A stretch of 64,000 nucleotides of DNA from Sinorhizobium alkalisoli (GCF_008932245.1 NZ_CP034910.1:1488001-1552000); one strand, 5' to 3'; positions 1 to 8,523 are shown, numbered from the stretch's first letter. The notes: a model not told the origin generated them from the sequence alone. Made by a program: numbers and translations.

Positions 1-125
1 CCTGTCCTGACGCTGATGATGTTGGCGTAACGCGTGATGCGGACGCCCGCCATCCAGACAGTCGCAGCCGCTCCGGCGAAAATCGCGAGGTTCAGCCACA
101 GTCCGAGGGCTGTGAAATCAAGCAT
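1..125 (-). CDS. Partial membrane protein, sodium/calcium antiporter-like N-terminus
   Basis: Only the first 41 codons are in the window; the gene runs off the left edge. The peptide begins MLDFTALGLWLNLAIF and continues as a hydrophobic helix followed by AGVRITRYANIISVRTG. This resembles the N-terminus of cation:proton or Na+/Ca2+ exchanger family membrane proteins, but 41 residues cannot settle it. The ATG lies 6 nt after the stop of the subunit II gene, with a GAGGTGA ribosome site overlapping that stop, so it is the last visible gene of the oxidase operon. It is not the start of an oxidase subunit I. Confidence 0.5.
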   Translation of the reverse strand, partial: MLDFTALGLWLNLAIFAGAAATVWMAGVRITRYANIISVRT

Positions 126-131
126 CGGTCG

Positions 132-1118
132 TCACCTCAACTGATCCAGATAGAGTGCAAGCTGATCGAGCTCGCTCTCGGTGAAAATTTCGAAGGAAGG
201 CATGAGGTTTTCGGGCTTCACATGTTGACTGTCCCGGATCCAACGGGCGAAGGCTGCCGGGTCGTTTTCGAGGGTGGCCGCGGCGAGCGAGTGCCTGCTG
301 CCGACATGCGTCAGATCTGGGCCGATCGTCCCCTGCGCCACGGACCCCCGTACCCTGTGGCATGCGACGCAGCCGGAAGACTGGAACAGCGCCTGTCCGG
401 TCACCGCCTCGGCGCTGGTGGGCGGCAGAGCATCGGCAGCTTCGCGCTCGAGCCAGGCGGCGAACTCGACTTCCGGTAACGCGACGACGAAAAATGCCAT
501 GAGGGCATGCGGGCCGCCGCAATACTCGGCGCACTGCCCACGACTGATCCCGGTCTCCGTCACATGAAGCGTCATCCGGTTGGTGCGGCCCGGAATCATG
601 TCGAGCTTGCCGGCAAGTTTCGGCACCCAGAAGCTGTGGATCACGTCCGCCGACGTAAGTTCGATCTCCACCTGCCGTCCAACGGGCAGCCGGATTTCGT
701 TGGCGCTCTCGATCCGTCGACCGTCTTCGTCGATATAAGTCACCCGCCACCACCAGCGCTCTCCCACGACTTCGACGCGCAGCCGGCCGTCCGTGTCCAT
801 AGCCGGCGCGTTCGATCCCATCAGGTAGAAGCCGTAGCTCAACAGAACACTGAGGGAGAGAAACGGAAAGATAATGCCGCCTCCGATCACCAGCCGTTCT
901 CCGGATAATCGAGCACGCAGGGCATCGCCGCCAAACAATGCCGCAGCCGCGATCGCACAGACCCCCACCAGCACGGCGGCAGAGAACAGTATCAGCACCC
1001 AGCCGAGGACATTGATCCGCTCCGCCTCGGTACCAGCCGGTTCGAGGGCCGACTGAACGCCGGCGCAGCCATGCAAAGCGAGGAGAGCAAGCGGCGTGAT
1101 CGATCTGACGGGGTTCAT
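132..1118 (-). CDS. Cytochrome c oxidase subunit II with fused C-terminal cytochrome c domain
   Basis: This is the electron-entry subunit of a caa3-type heme-copper oxidase, 328 residues long. A lipoprotein-like signal ends at Cys18 (ALHGC). Two membrane helices lie at about 36-62 and 77-100. A periplasmic cupredoxin domain carries the CuA ligands His161, Cys196, Glu198, Cys200, His204 and Met207 (GQCAEYCGGPHALM). A heme c domain follows with C250-VAC-H254 and a probable axial Met306. All CuA ligands are present, so it should be functional. The ATG overlaps the stop of the upstream triheme cytochrome by 4 nt (ATGA), which indicates translational coupling. No subunit I follows it in the visible operon. 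Confidence 0.9.
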   Translation of the reverse strand: MNPVRSITPLALLALHGCAGVQSALEPAGTEAERINVLGWVLILFSAAVLVGVCAIAAAALFGGDALRARLSGERLVIGGGIIFPFLSLSVLLSYGFYLMGSNAPAMDTDGRLRVEVVGERWWWRVTYIDEDGRRIESANEIRLPVGRQVEIELTSADVIHSFWVPKLAGKLDMIPGRTNRMTLHVTETGISRGQCAEYCGGPHALMAFFVVALPEVEFAAWLEREAADALPPTSAEAVTGQALFQSSGCVACHRVRGSVAQGTIGPDLTHVGSRHSLAAATLENDPAAFARWIRDSQHVKPENLMPSFEIFTESELDQLALYLDQLR

Positions 1119-2245
1119 TGATGCGCCTCCGCCATTGGGCTTGGAGACGCCAACCCATGAGGTTGCGAGGCAAGATAGGCGGCAACATCTTCGATCTGTG
1201 CCGGCTCGAGGGCCCCGGCGACGACGGCCATGATCCGCCCATAGGCCGATCCCCTGCGTCCGCCCTGCCGCCAGAGGTGCAATTGTGTCTTGATATAGTC
1301 AGCATGTTGGCCGGCGATCAATGGGAATTGGGACGACTGCCGCCCCGCGTGACAACTCATGCATGCGGGTACCTGCTGCTCAGGAATGCCGCGAAGCGCG
1401 ATGGATTGGCCGCGCCGAAGCTGCTCCACGTCCGGTGCGGCCCGCTCCGCCTCCGCGGCCGGGCGCAGGGCCGAGTAGTAGGACGCCAGCCTCTGTCGTT
1501 CTCGCTCGTCCAGGAGATCGGCTACGGGTTCCATTGCGCCGCTCGGACGCATCTGCTCGGCATATTCCCGAAGGCTGCGCAACAGATAGGCTTCGGTTTG
1601 CCCCGCAAGCCGCGGCACGCGGTCGCCGTTCGTACCGTTGCTCCCACTTTCATGGCAGCGCGCACATTGTGTCAGCGCTCTCCCGCTCGCCAGCTGTCCA
1701 CGCGTATCACCAACACCGCCGCGGGTGAGGCCGGAAAGCTCTCTATAGTCGTCTGTCGCATCTGGAAGGCGGGCGAGGAACGCCGTCACGGCCCAGACTT
1801 CGTCGTCTCGTTGCGAGCTCGGCCAGGCGGGCATGCCGGTATATTTCATTCCATGTTTGACGATCCAGAAAATTTCCTCGGGAGGGCGTCGCTCACCGAT
1901 GGTCCTCAGATCAGGAGGCGGAGGCAGCATCCCTCTGACGATCGGATCTATTTCTTCGCCCGGCCGGCTGTGGCAGGGTGCGCAGCCGCCCTCATAATGG
2001 CTGGCGCCGAGGCGAACCATGCCTTCGTCGTCGAGCGGCGGCACCTCGACCGGATAGCTGCGGACGGTGATCGAACGTTCGCGGATCACTTCGAAGAGCC
2101 ACGTTGTGATTCGCAGGTGATCCCGCGAGGCCGCGACATTGTAGACACCGGACAGGACGACGACCGCACCCGCGGCAATCACGCCGGCACCCGCCAGGGC
2201 GAGTACCTTTGCAATCGTCGTCCAGTGCAGTTCCTTCAGGTCCAC
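1115..2245 (-). CDS. Membrane-anchored triheme c-type cytochrome
   Basis: The protein has 376 residues: one N-terminal membrane anchor (about 10-35), then three CXXCH heme-binding sites at C88-H92 (CAPCH), C194-H198 (CARCH) and C295-H299 (CMSCH). The first part looks like a single-heme cytochrome domain and the second like a diheme c4-type pair. It probably delivers electrons from the quinol pool or other donors to the CuA site of the subunit II encoded directly downstream, with which it overlaps by 4 nt. The donor is not evident from the sequence. Its start overlaps the end of the CtaG-like gene by 10 nt. Confidence 0.88.
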   Translation of the reverse strand: MDLKELHWTTIAKVLALAGAGVIAAGAVVVLSGVYNVAASRDHLRITTWLFEVIRERSITVRSYPVEVPPLDDEGMVRLGASHYEGGCAPCHSRPGEEIDPIVRGMLPPPPDLRTIGERRPPEEIFWIVKHGMKYTGMPAWPSSQRDDEVWAVTAFLARLPDATDDYRELSGLTRGGVGDTRGQLASGRALTQCARCHESGSNGTNGDRVPRLAGQTEAYLLRSLREYAEQMRPSGAMEPVADLLDERERQRLASYYSALRPAAEAERAAPDVEQLRRGQSIALRGIPEQQVPACMSCHAGRQSSQFPLIAGQHADYIKTQLHLWRQGGRRGSAYGRIMAVVAGALEPAQIEDVAAYLASQPHGLASPSPMAEAHQ

Positions 2246-2817
2246 GCTTCTCCACCCGCACTTGACCGGTCAATTTCCTCGGTTTCCATGGCGAACAGCC
2301 ATCGTGCGCCAAGGACGACCCCGCCGAGAACGTAAGTTGCCGGGCAGGCAGTCAGCATGAGCAATCCCGCAAGCTGCTGATCGGCCAGAACAGCCTCAGG
2401 AGTGGGGGCACCGGTGCCGGGATCACCGGCTATGCCGGTAAAGAGCACTCTCGGCGCGAACAGGAAGAGCACACCCAGCACGCAATAAAGCTTGCTGGTC
2501 ACGAGCAGCGAGAGGATCGGTTTCCAGCTTTGATTTCCGCGGAAACGAAGGACCACCCACCAGAACAGAAAGGCGGTGAGAAGAAGGCTCCCGTACATGA
2601 GCAGGTGAAGCGGAGCGGAGGCGAGGGCGCGCGTGAGCAAAGGCGGTGCGTGCCACAGCCAAAGGCTGAGGAGTTGCGCTGCCGTCGCGAAGGCCAGCGC
2701 GCCGCCTGCGGGTTCTCGTCCTTGCTGCCAGAAAGCGCACGCGCTCATGGCCGCGAGCGGGGCGAGGACGTTCATAAGCAGGATATGCACGACCATATGG
2801 CTCGCCAGCGGTTCCAT
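2236..2817 (-). CDS. ctaG: Cytochrome c oxidase assembly factor, CtaG (caa3) type
   Basis: A polytopic membrane protein of about 193 residues, rich in hydrophobic helices, with HMVVHILLMNVLAPL near the N-terminus and LFAPRVLFTG and DQQLAGLLM later, as in the caa3-type CtaG family that helps insert copper into the oxidase. It is first in the three-gene oxidase operon. A GTG nine bases upstream (2826) is possible, but the ATG at 2817 sits better behind AGGAGAGGTGG. A minus-strand stress-sigma promoter match lies at 2923-2947, about 100 nt upstream. Confidence 0.82.
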   Translation of the reverse strand: MEPLASHMVVHILLMNVLAPLAAMSACAFWQQGREPAGGALAFATAAQLLSLWLWHAPPLLTRALASAPLHLLMYGSLLLTAFLFWWVVLRFRGNQSWKPILSLLVTSKLYCVLGVLFLFAPRVLFTGIAGDPGTGAPTPEAVLADQQLAGLLMLTACPATYVLGGVVLGARWLFAMETEEIDRSSAGGEAWT

Positions 2818-2922
2818 TGCGTCCACCTCTCCTTTGGAACGGCGCGCTATACGTTCGCGATTTGCCAGTCGACTGGCGGCCTGATGCGTCCCTCGCGGCC
2901 GCGCCGTTACAGCATTTTTCCT

Positions 2923-2947
2923 AACGGGTCTGAACGCCTATGGTTCC
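2923..2947 (-). promoter_or_regulatory. EcfG-type promoter for the ctaG/cytochrome/subunit II operon
   Basis: On the minus strand GGAAC (2947-2943) is followed after exactly 16 nt by CGTT (2926-2923), the full consensus recognised by EcfG/RpoE2 sigma factors of alphaproteobacteria. The predicted start of transcription is near 2916, about 100 nt before the ctaG ATG. Confidence 0.65.
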
Positions 2948-3004
2948 CGTGGAGGTGAGGATCCGGCGGAACGACGCTTGCCGTTTGCGAAGGAGGGGGG
3001 TGAG

Positions 3005-3250
3005 ATGTCCGACAAAACCCTGATCGCCAACGATGGCTCGGAAGGTGCTGCAAGGGCCCTCGACGTGGCGATCAAGCTCGCGCATCGCCTGTGGGCGAAG
3101 CTGCACATGATCTCGGTCGAGGAACTGACGGGCGCGCCTAGCACGATCGACGAGGTGGTGGAGGAGGAGCGCGAAGAGCAGCAGCGCTACGCACAGGTGA
3201 TCGCCCACGCGCAGTTCAAGGCGTGTGACACTTTTCCGGAACCCGCTTAA
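3005..3250 (+). pseudogene. Truncated universal stress protein (UspA) fragment
   Basis: The reading frame starts MSDKTLIANDGSEGAARALD, the beta1/alpha1 start of a UspA domain, and continues to VEELTGAPSTIDEVVEEE, but stops after 81 residues (usual length about 140). The second half, including the ATP-binding G-x2-G-x9-G-[ST] region, is absent. The ATG is preceded by GGAGGGGGG. Its 3' end overlaps the convergent universal stress gene by 4 nt. It is most likely a decayed gene, although a short expressed peptide is not excluded. Confidence 0.6.
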
Positions 3251-4134
3251 TGCTTCATCATCAAGGGAAGCGCCGCATACGACAGCAGGTAACGGGTGAC
3301 GCGGCCGAGAAGCAGTTCGAGAAAGTATCCATGCTTGAATGCCCCGATCAGCAGGCAGGTCGCGTTGGCTGAACCGGCGAAGTCGAGGATGGCTTCCCCG
3401 ACAGAGCGGTTTTCCGAACTGATCGCCACGACGCCGCCCTTGAGGCCAAGCTGGGCGAGAAGTTCGCTTGCCGTGTGCTGGTACCTACCGTCGGGTTTGT
3501 CGTTGACGCAGAGGACCGTGACGCGCTCGGCCGCTGCCAGCCAGCGCCTTGCCGCCACGACGGCATCGCGCGCATGGGCATGCGGCTTCCAGCCGATCAC
3601 GACATGTCTCAGGAGATGGCCGGAATATCCGGCCGCCGGCGGCACGAGCACCAGGTTGCCTTCGTTGAAAAGAATGTCATGGAAAGCGTCGCGCGCGTCC
3701 ATGTTTCCATGGGTCGGGGCGACGACCAGCGCTGTGTCGTGGCATAGGCTCGTCACACAGCGAACGAGATCGCCGCGGCAGTCGTCCAGCAGGATCTCTT
3801 CGCGATCTGTTCTGGCCCGTTTCCATTCCTCGAACGATTGCTCGACGTGCTCGAGACGCTCGTGCGGGGACCCTTCCTCGAGCTCACGCAGCATCTGCAG
3901 GTCGATCTCCTCCGGCGCGGCGATCATCGCTTCGGGATCGGCTCCGACATGGGCGGCGGCCATGCGGCCACCGATGGCCCGTGCAGCGTCTTCGGCGATG
4001 TCCAGACAGGCGCGGGCGCTCGCCGGATCGGGCAGCAATGCAAGCACATCCGCATGAATGGCCGCGGCGTAGCCCTCTTCGGCCGAGACCGGCGCTGCCG
4101 GCCGCTCTCTCCTCTCGCCATTCGCTGACGCCAT
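3247..4134 (-). CDS. Universal stress protein, tandem UspA-like domains
   Basis: A 295-residue cytoplasmic protein made of two Usp-like halves. The C-terminal half ends with LLIGAFKHGYFLELLLGRVT and a Y-L-L-S-Y-A-A-L-P-L-M-M-K-H tail, the standard UspA C-terminus. The N-terminal half is more diverged. Such double-Usp proteins are stress-induced and often bind nucleotides. The exact function is unknown. The ATG at 4134 lies behind GGAGG; a GTG six bases upstream is an alternative. It converges on the truncated uspA fragment and stands alone on its strand. Confidence 0.8.
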   Translation of the reverse strand: MASANGERRERPAAPVSAEEGYAAAIHADVLALLPDPASARACLDIAEDAARAIGGRMAAAHVGADPEAMIAAPEEIDLQMLRELEEGSPHERLEHVEQSFEEWKRARTDREEILLDDCRGDLVRCVTSLCHDTALVVAPTHGNMDARDAFHDILFNEGNLVLVPPAAGYSGHLLRHVVIGWKPHAHARDAVVAARRWLAAAERVTVLCVNDKPDGRYQHTASELLAQLGLKGGVVAISSENRSVGEAILDFAGSANATCLLIGAFKHGYFLELLLGRVTRYLLSYAALPLMMKH

Positions 4135-4261
4135 GTTCACCGGGACCTCCTTCCGCGATGCTCCCACATCGCTCCTGGCCCACTCCCGGACGACTTGTCA
4201 CAGGAATGCCAATATTACCGCCGCATAGGGTCGCCAGCAACGGCGCAGGAATTGTCGCGAT

Positions 4262-4474
4262 TTAGACGGGGCGGTCGAGGTTCTCGCCGAAGCTCGTGCG
4301 CAGCGGCTCGGCCTCGATCAGCTTGAAGGTCCGCGTCCCGTCCTGCCGCCCTTCGGCGCGCAGGAACGCGACGTCCCGCCGGGCTTCCTCAGCGAAGCCG
4401 TTGGCGAATTCGTAGGCTGCCGACAATCTTCGTCCGAAACGCGTATGAGCGAGTGCTCCGCGGCGCTGTTGCGG
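4262..4474 (-). pseudogene. Unidentified C-terminal coding remnant
   Basis: A minus-strand frame open from about 4474 to a TAA at 4262 reads like a real protein tail (RRDVAFLRAEGRQDG, then FKLIEAEPLRTSFGENL) but has no start codon and follows a stop. I take it as the leftover 3' end of a gene lost by deletion. I could not identify the parent family. Confidence 0.3.
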
Positions 4475-4747
4475 CTATCGGGGGTCAAGTCTGTCCTGGA
4501 ATTGCCCATTTCACATACTCCTGCTCTTCATCAAACAGCAGTCATTTGCCGGGCGGCTCTTATGCGGTGAACTCCACCACCGTGCCGATATTCAGAGTTA
4601 TGCCCTCAGACAGCAAGGTCAAGCGATGGCACCAAACGCGTGGAGATCAGCTCGTTGATGGCCGAGGTGGTTAGGCACGAAAGTTCAAGCTTTGTTCGCG
4701 CTTAGAGTACGAATTCGAGCGGTTCTTGTTCTGCCCCTCGGATCGAC
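4475..4747 (+). other. Intergenic stretch without recognisable gene
   Basis: No convincing reading frame with a ribosome site is visible on either strand. The stretch separates the remnant at 4262-4474 from the stress-type promoter of the next gene. Confidence 0.4.
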
Positions 4748-4772
4748 GGAACAATCGCCTGAGCCCGCGATT
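4748..4772 (+). promoter_or_regulatory. Weak EcfG-like promoter (GGAAC-N16-GATT)
   Basis: GGAAC at 4748-4752 is followed after 16 nt by GATT, a one-base departure from the usual GTT core. The gene starts 43 nt downstream. A similar GATT variant precedes the gene at 25157. Confidence 0.35.
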
Positions 4773-4814
4773 ACTCCTCTCGTTCACGAGATCGTCGGAG
4801 ATGGAGGGTAAACA

Positions 4815-5090
4815 ATGGTGGAGTCACATATCATTTCTGCGCCCAGGCATACTTCCGGTTATCCCGGTCGACAGGCGGACTGCCTCGCCGCGCTGCGGCC
4901 CGCCGTCGCGGATCTGGCGGCAAGCTCTCAGGACAGCGTCGTCGCCGCCATGGGCGGAGAGATGACCGGTGAGTTGCTGACGCTCGCCCACGAAGCTCAA
5001 GGGGCAGGTTGGAGCTTCGACGAGGCTCGCGAAGCCATCGAGAAACTTGCGCGCGAGTACGAGGGTGCCAAGGGGACGATCTTCGACTGA
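4815..5090 (+). CDS. Small hypothetical protein
   Basis: A 91-residue protein of unknown function. Its mostly helical, acidic C-terminal half (MTGELLTLAHEAQGAGWSFD, then AREAIEKLAREYEG) resembles short rhizobial stress proteins. The start is supported by GGAGGG six bases upstream. It precedes the pyruvyl transferase gene by about 60 nt and may share its transcript. No catalytic motif is seen. Confidence 0.6.
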   Translation: MVESHIISAPRHTSGYPGRQADCLAALRPAVADLAASSQDSVVAAMGGEMTGELLTLAHEAQGAGWSFDEAREAIEKLAREYEGAKGTIFD

Positions 5091-5151
5091 GCGGAAGCGA
5101 GCGTCGATCTCGCTCGAGCCGGTCGACCGTCAACCGAGAAGGTCAAAGCCG

Positions 5152-6216
5152 TTGCCGAAAGTGGGTATCCTCACCTTCCATCGTTGCATCAACTACGGAT
5201 CATTCTGGCAGGCGCGCTGTCTGGTCGACGGTCTCCGGTCGCTCGGAGCCGATCCGGTGATACTCGACCATCGCTCCGCCCATATCCGCCGCGCCGAATT
5301 GCGCTGCGCCTTTCAGCCGCTGCTGCCGGCCAGATCGGCACGAGCGGACTTTCCGCTCTATGCTTCGAAGGTCAGAAAATTTGCGGAAGCCATCGCGTCC
5401 TATCCGCTAAGCGGAGCGTTCGAGATCGACAGTCCAGCTGGCATCGAAACCTTCGGCCTTGTGCTTGTCGGGAGCGACGAGGTCTGGAATCTCAGCCACC
5501 CCTGGTATGGGGGCCGTCCGCTCTTTTACGGAGAAGGCGTGCCGGCGCGCCGCCTCGTCTCCTATGCGGCCACCTTCGGGAACTTGCCTGCAGCACAGGG
5601 GATCGAAGCCTACTGGGCTGACAAACTGCGGGAATTCGATGGTATTTCCGTACGCGACGCCAATTCGAGGGCAATCATCGCGAAGGATCTCAAGCGTCAC
5701 GCCACGCTCGTGCTCGATCCTTGCCTCCAGTTTCCCGCATCGCCTGCGCGAAGCCAGGGGAACGGACCAATGCCCCCTTACCTGGCCGTGTATGGCCACT
5801 CCTTTCCGGACTGGTTCCAGGCCGGCATCCGTCGATGGGCGGAATCCTGTTCGCTCGATATCGTCAGTATCGGCTACCGAAACGATTGGACCGACCGACA
5901 GTGGCTCGACGCAGGGCCGTACGAATTCGCCGGATTCATTGCCGGCTCCGCCGCAGTCGCCACGAACTTCTTTCACGGCTGCGTGTTCTCGCTGATCAAT
6001 GCGAAGCCTTTCGTCTGTACCCTGTCGGATTACCGCTCCAACAAGATAGGCGATCTCACGCGAACGGTCGGTGCCGAAGATCACCTCGTCTCGGAAGAGA
6101 CGCCACTAGCGACCTATGAAGCCATGCTCGGGGAACCGCTCGATCCGGGCATCGCAGCCCGGATCGCAAAACTCCGCCTGCAATCCGGGACGTATCTGGC
6201 CGATGTCCTCCAATGA
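5152..6216 (+). CDS. Polysaccharide pyruvyl transferase family protein
   Basis: A protein of about 354 residues that begins PKVGILTFHRCINYGSFWQA, the N-terminal pattern of the pyruvyl transferase family (PF04230), and contains LVGSDEVWNL, YAATFGN, ISVRDANSR and ATNFFHGCVFSLI, the usual family blocks. Members move pyruvate from phosphoenolpyruvate to sugars of extracellular polysaccharides as ketals. I chose the TTG at 5152 because similarity begins there and AGAAGG lies upstream; a longer in-frame ATG exists at 5047 but overlaps the previous gene. The stop overlaps the next gene by 14 nt, so the two act as one unit. Confidence 0.82.
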   Translation: MPKVGILTFHRCINYGSFWQARCLVDGLRSLGADPVILDHRSAHIRRAELRCAFQPLLPARSARADFPLYASKVRKFAEAIASYPLSGAFEIDSPAGIETFGLVLVGSDEVWNLSHPWYGGRPLFYGEGVPARRLVSYAATFGNLPAAQGIEAYWADKLREFDGISVRDANSRAIIAKDLKRHATLVLDPCLQFPASPARSQGNGPMPPYLAVYGHSFPDWFQAGIRRWAESCSLDIVSIGYRNDWTDRQWLDAGPYEFAGFIAGSAAVATNFFHGCVFSLINAKPFVCTLSDYRSNKIGDLTRTVGAEDHLVSEETPLATYEAMLGEPLDPGIAARIAKLRLQSGTYLADVLQ

Positions 6217-7612
6217 AAGAACCCCCGATCATGCCAGGCGAGCCGTGCTGACGCCGGCGCAGATGAACAGGGCCGGCCTCTGCATCGGCTGCGGCGCCTG
6301 TGTAGCGCAGGCCGGCGAAAGCACTGCCAGAATGCATACCGACCGGTTTGGTCAGCTCAAGCCACTTACCTCCGGAGAAAGGAACGGCAGCTCAGCCTTT
6401 GCGGAAATCTGCCCCTTCTCTCCCAGCTCCGCCAATGAAGATGCGATCGCCGCCGAGCGTTTTGCCTCGAGCAAGTACCTCGACCCGCGCATTGGACGAT
6501 ACGAGGCCTGCTATGTCGGCCATGTCCGCGAAGGGATATTTCGCGCCGAAGGGAGTTCCGGCGGGATGGCGACCTGGACGGCGGTCGAGCTCCTGGCAAA
6601 GCGGCTGGTCGACGGCGTCGCGCATGTCGTCCCATCTTCCGGCGATCAACCCTTCTTCCGCTATCAAATCTCGCGAAAGGCAGAGGACGTCCGCAGAGGC
6701 GCCAAGTCGCGATATCATCCGGTCGAGCTATCCGGCATCGTCGAAGAAGTCCGGCGGCAACCCGGCCGCTATGCGGTCGTCGGCATTCCCTGCTTCGTCA
6801 AGGCCGTGCATCTACTCAGGCGGCGGGACCCGGTGCTACAGGAGCGGCTCGCGTTCATGCTTGGCCTCTTTTGCGGCCATATGAAAAGCGCCCGTTTCGT
6901 CGAGAGCTTCGCCTGGCAGATGGGTGAGAGGATCGACGCGGTGACCGGTGTCGATTACCGGCTGAAGGATGAGAACAGACCGGCCAACTGGTACACCGCG
7001 CATCTTGAGATGCGGGACGGCAGCAGCCGGAGTCGGGACTGGTGGCACCTTGTCGATGGCGATTGGGGCGCCGGCTTCTTCCAGAACTCCGCTTGCAATT
7101 TCTGCGATGACGTGGTCGCCGAAACGGCCGATATTTCCTTCGGCGACGCCTGGGTGGAGCCCTATGCGTCGGACGGTCGCGGCACCAATGTCGTCATTGT
7201 CCGATCGCCGGAGCTTCACCGGCTGATCGGTCGAGCCGCAGAGGAAGGGCGGCTTGAACTGCGGGAAGTCGACAGCGCCTTTGTGGTGCGAACCCAGGCA
7301 GCCGGATTCAGGCAGCGGCGCGAGGGCCTTGCCTTTCGTCTAAGCTGGCCGCGGCGCGGCGTCAGGCCTTCAAAGCGCGTTCCACCGAAGTTCACCGGCC
7401 TGCCGCTGCGGCGCATGCTGGTCTATTGGCTGCGAAGCGTGATCAGCGCCCAGAGCCATCATGTCTTCTGGTGCGCCCGCGCCTTGCATCTGCCCGCGCT
7501 CTATCTCCGCTGGGCCTCCGCGATGCTCGCGTTCTATCAGGGCGTCACCTATTCGCGCGGCTGGGTCGGAAGGTTCGTCGACCGCATCGTCCCCCGGGAG
7601 AAAGGCGACTGA
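6203..7612 (+). CDS. FrhB/FdhB-like iron-sulfur protein (coenzyme F420 hydrogenase beta family)
   Basis: A 469-residue protein with an N-terminal iron-sulfur cysteine cluster (LCIGCGACV, then EICPFSP) and the FrhB/FdhB C-terminal signature SACNFCDD followed by ADISFGDAW. In methanogens such proteins handle F420 and flavin. In bacteria, homologues are commonly found beside pyruvyl transferases in polysaccharide loci, where their reaction is not established. The start overlaps the pyruvyl transferase stop. Its last 64 nt overlap the convergent glycosidase-like gene. It may reduce or oxidise a sugar or a carrier, but the substrate is unknown. Confidence 0.78.
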   Translation: MSSNERTPDHARRAVLTPAQMNRAGLCIGCGACVAQAGESTARMHTDRFGQLKPLTSGERNGSSAFAEICPFSPSSANEDAIAAERFASSKYLDPRIGRYEACYVGHVREGIFRAEGSSGGMATWTAVELLAKRLVDGVAHVVPSSGDQPFFRYQISRKAEDVRRGAKSRYHPVELSGIVEEVRRQPGRYAVVGIPCFVKAVHLLRRRDPVLQERLAFMLGLFCGHMKSARFVESFAWQMGERIDAVTGVDYRLKDENRPANWYTAHLEMRDGSSRSRDWWHLVDGDWGAGFFQNSACNFCDDVVAETADISFGDAWVEPYASDGRGTNVVIVRSPELHRLIGRAAEEGRLELREVDSAFVVRTQAAGFRQRREGLAFRLSWPRRGVRPSKRVPPKFTGLPLRRMLVYWLRSVISAQSHHVFWCARALHLPALYLRWASAMLAFYQGVTYSRGWVGRFVDRIVPREKGD

Positions 7613-8523
7613 TCGACGAAATCCAGGGTTGAGGAGGTGGTTGCATAGCGTTCGGTCATTTCGGCGCAGAATTCGGCGAACTCTTCCGGTACGATCGGCG
7701 TGCTGGTGTGATGGGCAGCGAGCCCCCTGTGGGCCGGCGTGAAGCAGAAGGTGACGGTCACGTCGAAGTCTTCCAGCGCCTCCATCTGGCGATCGAACCA
7801 GTCCAGTGCGTTAGGCCGGAAGCGATCGGCCCAGGAAAGGCCTGTCCGCATATAGGTGACGCCAAGCCGCTTCATCCATGCGACTGCTTCGTCCAGACGC
7901 GGGTCCTCGAAATGGAACCACTGCATCAGCCCGAGCTCGGGCGTGTGCCTGGCGAATTCATCGATGGACGGTTTCGGCGTGCCGTCCTCGCGCAGCAGTC
8001 CCATGTAGAAATGCCGATAATAGGAGGAACCCTCCGCTTCGCGATGGCGGGTGGTTGCGCCCCAGGCGCTTGGCAGGTCGTAGAGGCTGTACCACTGGAT
8101 CCGGTCAATCCTGCCCTTGAGCAATTCAACCGTCCTTTTCAATCCCCAAGCCTGCACCTCCTCGGCTCCAAAAGTCGAAACGCCGACCTCGCTCACCCAT
8201 AGGGGCAGATCGGTGACGTGCCGAATTTCCTCGATCTTCTGCGGCCATTCGTCGATCTGCCACAGGTTCCAATCGAGGGGAAAGCCATGAACTGCGACGA
8301 CATCGACATGATCGAGCACGCCATAGGATTTCATCAGCGCCATGAAATTCGGATCGATCGGCGAAATGCCGCCAAGCACGCGCGTGAGGCGGGGATTCAC
8401 ACCGCGGATCGCATCTCCGGCCAGTTTCGCCATATGGGCAAATCGGCTCCAGTCGGGGTCTAGGTCCGGGTCCCAATGCGACTTGTTGTTCGGTTCGTTC
8501 CAGATCATGGCGGCTTCGATCAT
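7549..8523 (-). CDS. Clan GH-A glycosidase-like protein (beta-xylosidase-like), permuted order
   Basis: This 324-residue protein starts almost at the beta4 motif of clan GH-A barrels (MIWNEPNN, with the acid/base Glu), followed by WVSEVGVSTFG, which fits the beta7 nucleophile Glu. After residue about 200 come segments that normally lie before beta4: LGVTYMRTGLSWADRF and VTVTFCFTPAHRG. It therefore looks circularly permuted. No signal peptide is visible, so it is probably cytoplasmic. The start is clear (GGAGGTAATT before ATG) and lies just after the phosphatase stop. The last about 28 residues, which overlap the convergent gene, look like a read-through tail. Confidence 0.72.
   Translation of the reverse strand: MIEAAMIWNEPNNKSHWDPDLDPDWSRFAHMAKLAGDAIRGVNPRLTRVLGGISPIDPNFMALMKSYGVLDHVDVVAVHGFPLDWNLWQIDEWPQKIEEIRHVTDLPLWVSEVGVSTFGAEEVQAWGLKRTVELLKGRIDRIQWYSLYDLPSAWGATTRHREAEGSSYYRHFYMGLLREDGTPKPSIDEFARHTPELGLMQWFHFEDPRLDEAVAWMKRLGVTYMRTGLSWADRFRPNALDWFDRQMEALEDFDVTVTFCFTPAHRGLAAHHTSTPIVPEEFAEFCAEMTERYATTSSTLDFVDQSPFSRGTMRSTNLPTQPRE

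Noticed and set aside
2865..2890. A further GGAAC...CGTT pair near 2865
   Set aside because: The spacing between the two parts is 11 nt, outside the 16-17 nt required, so it is not called a promoter.
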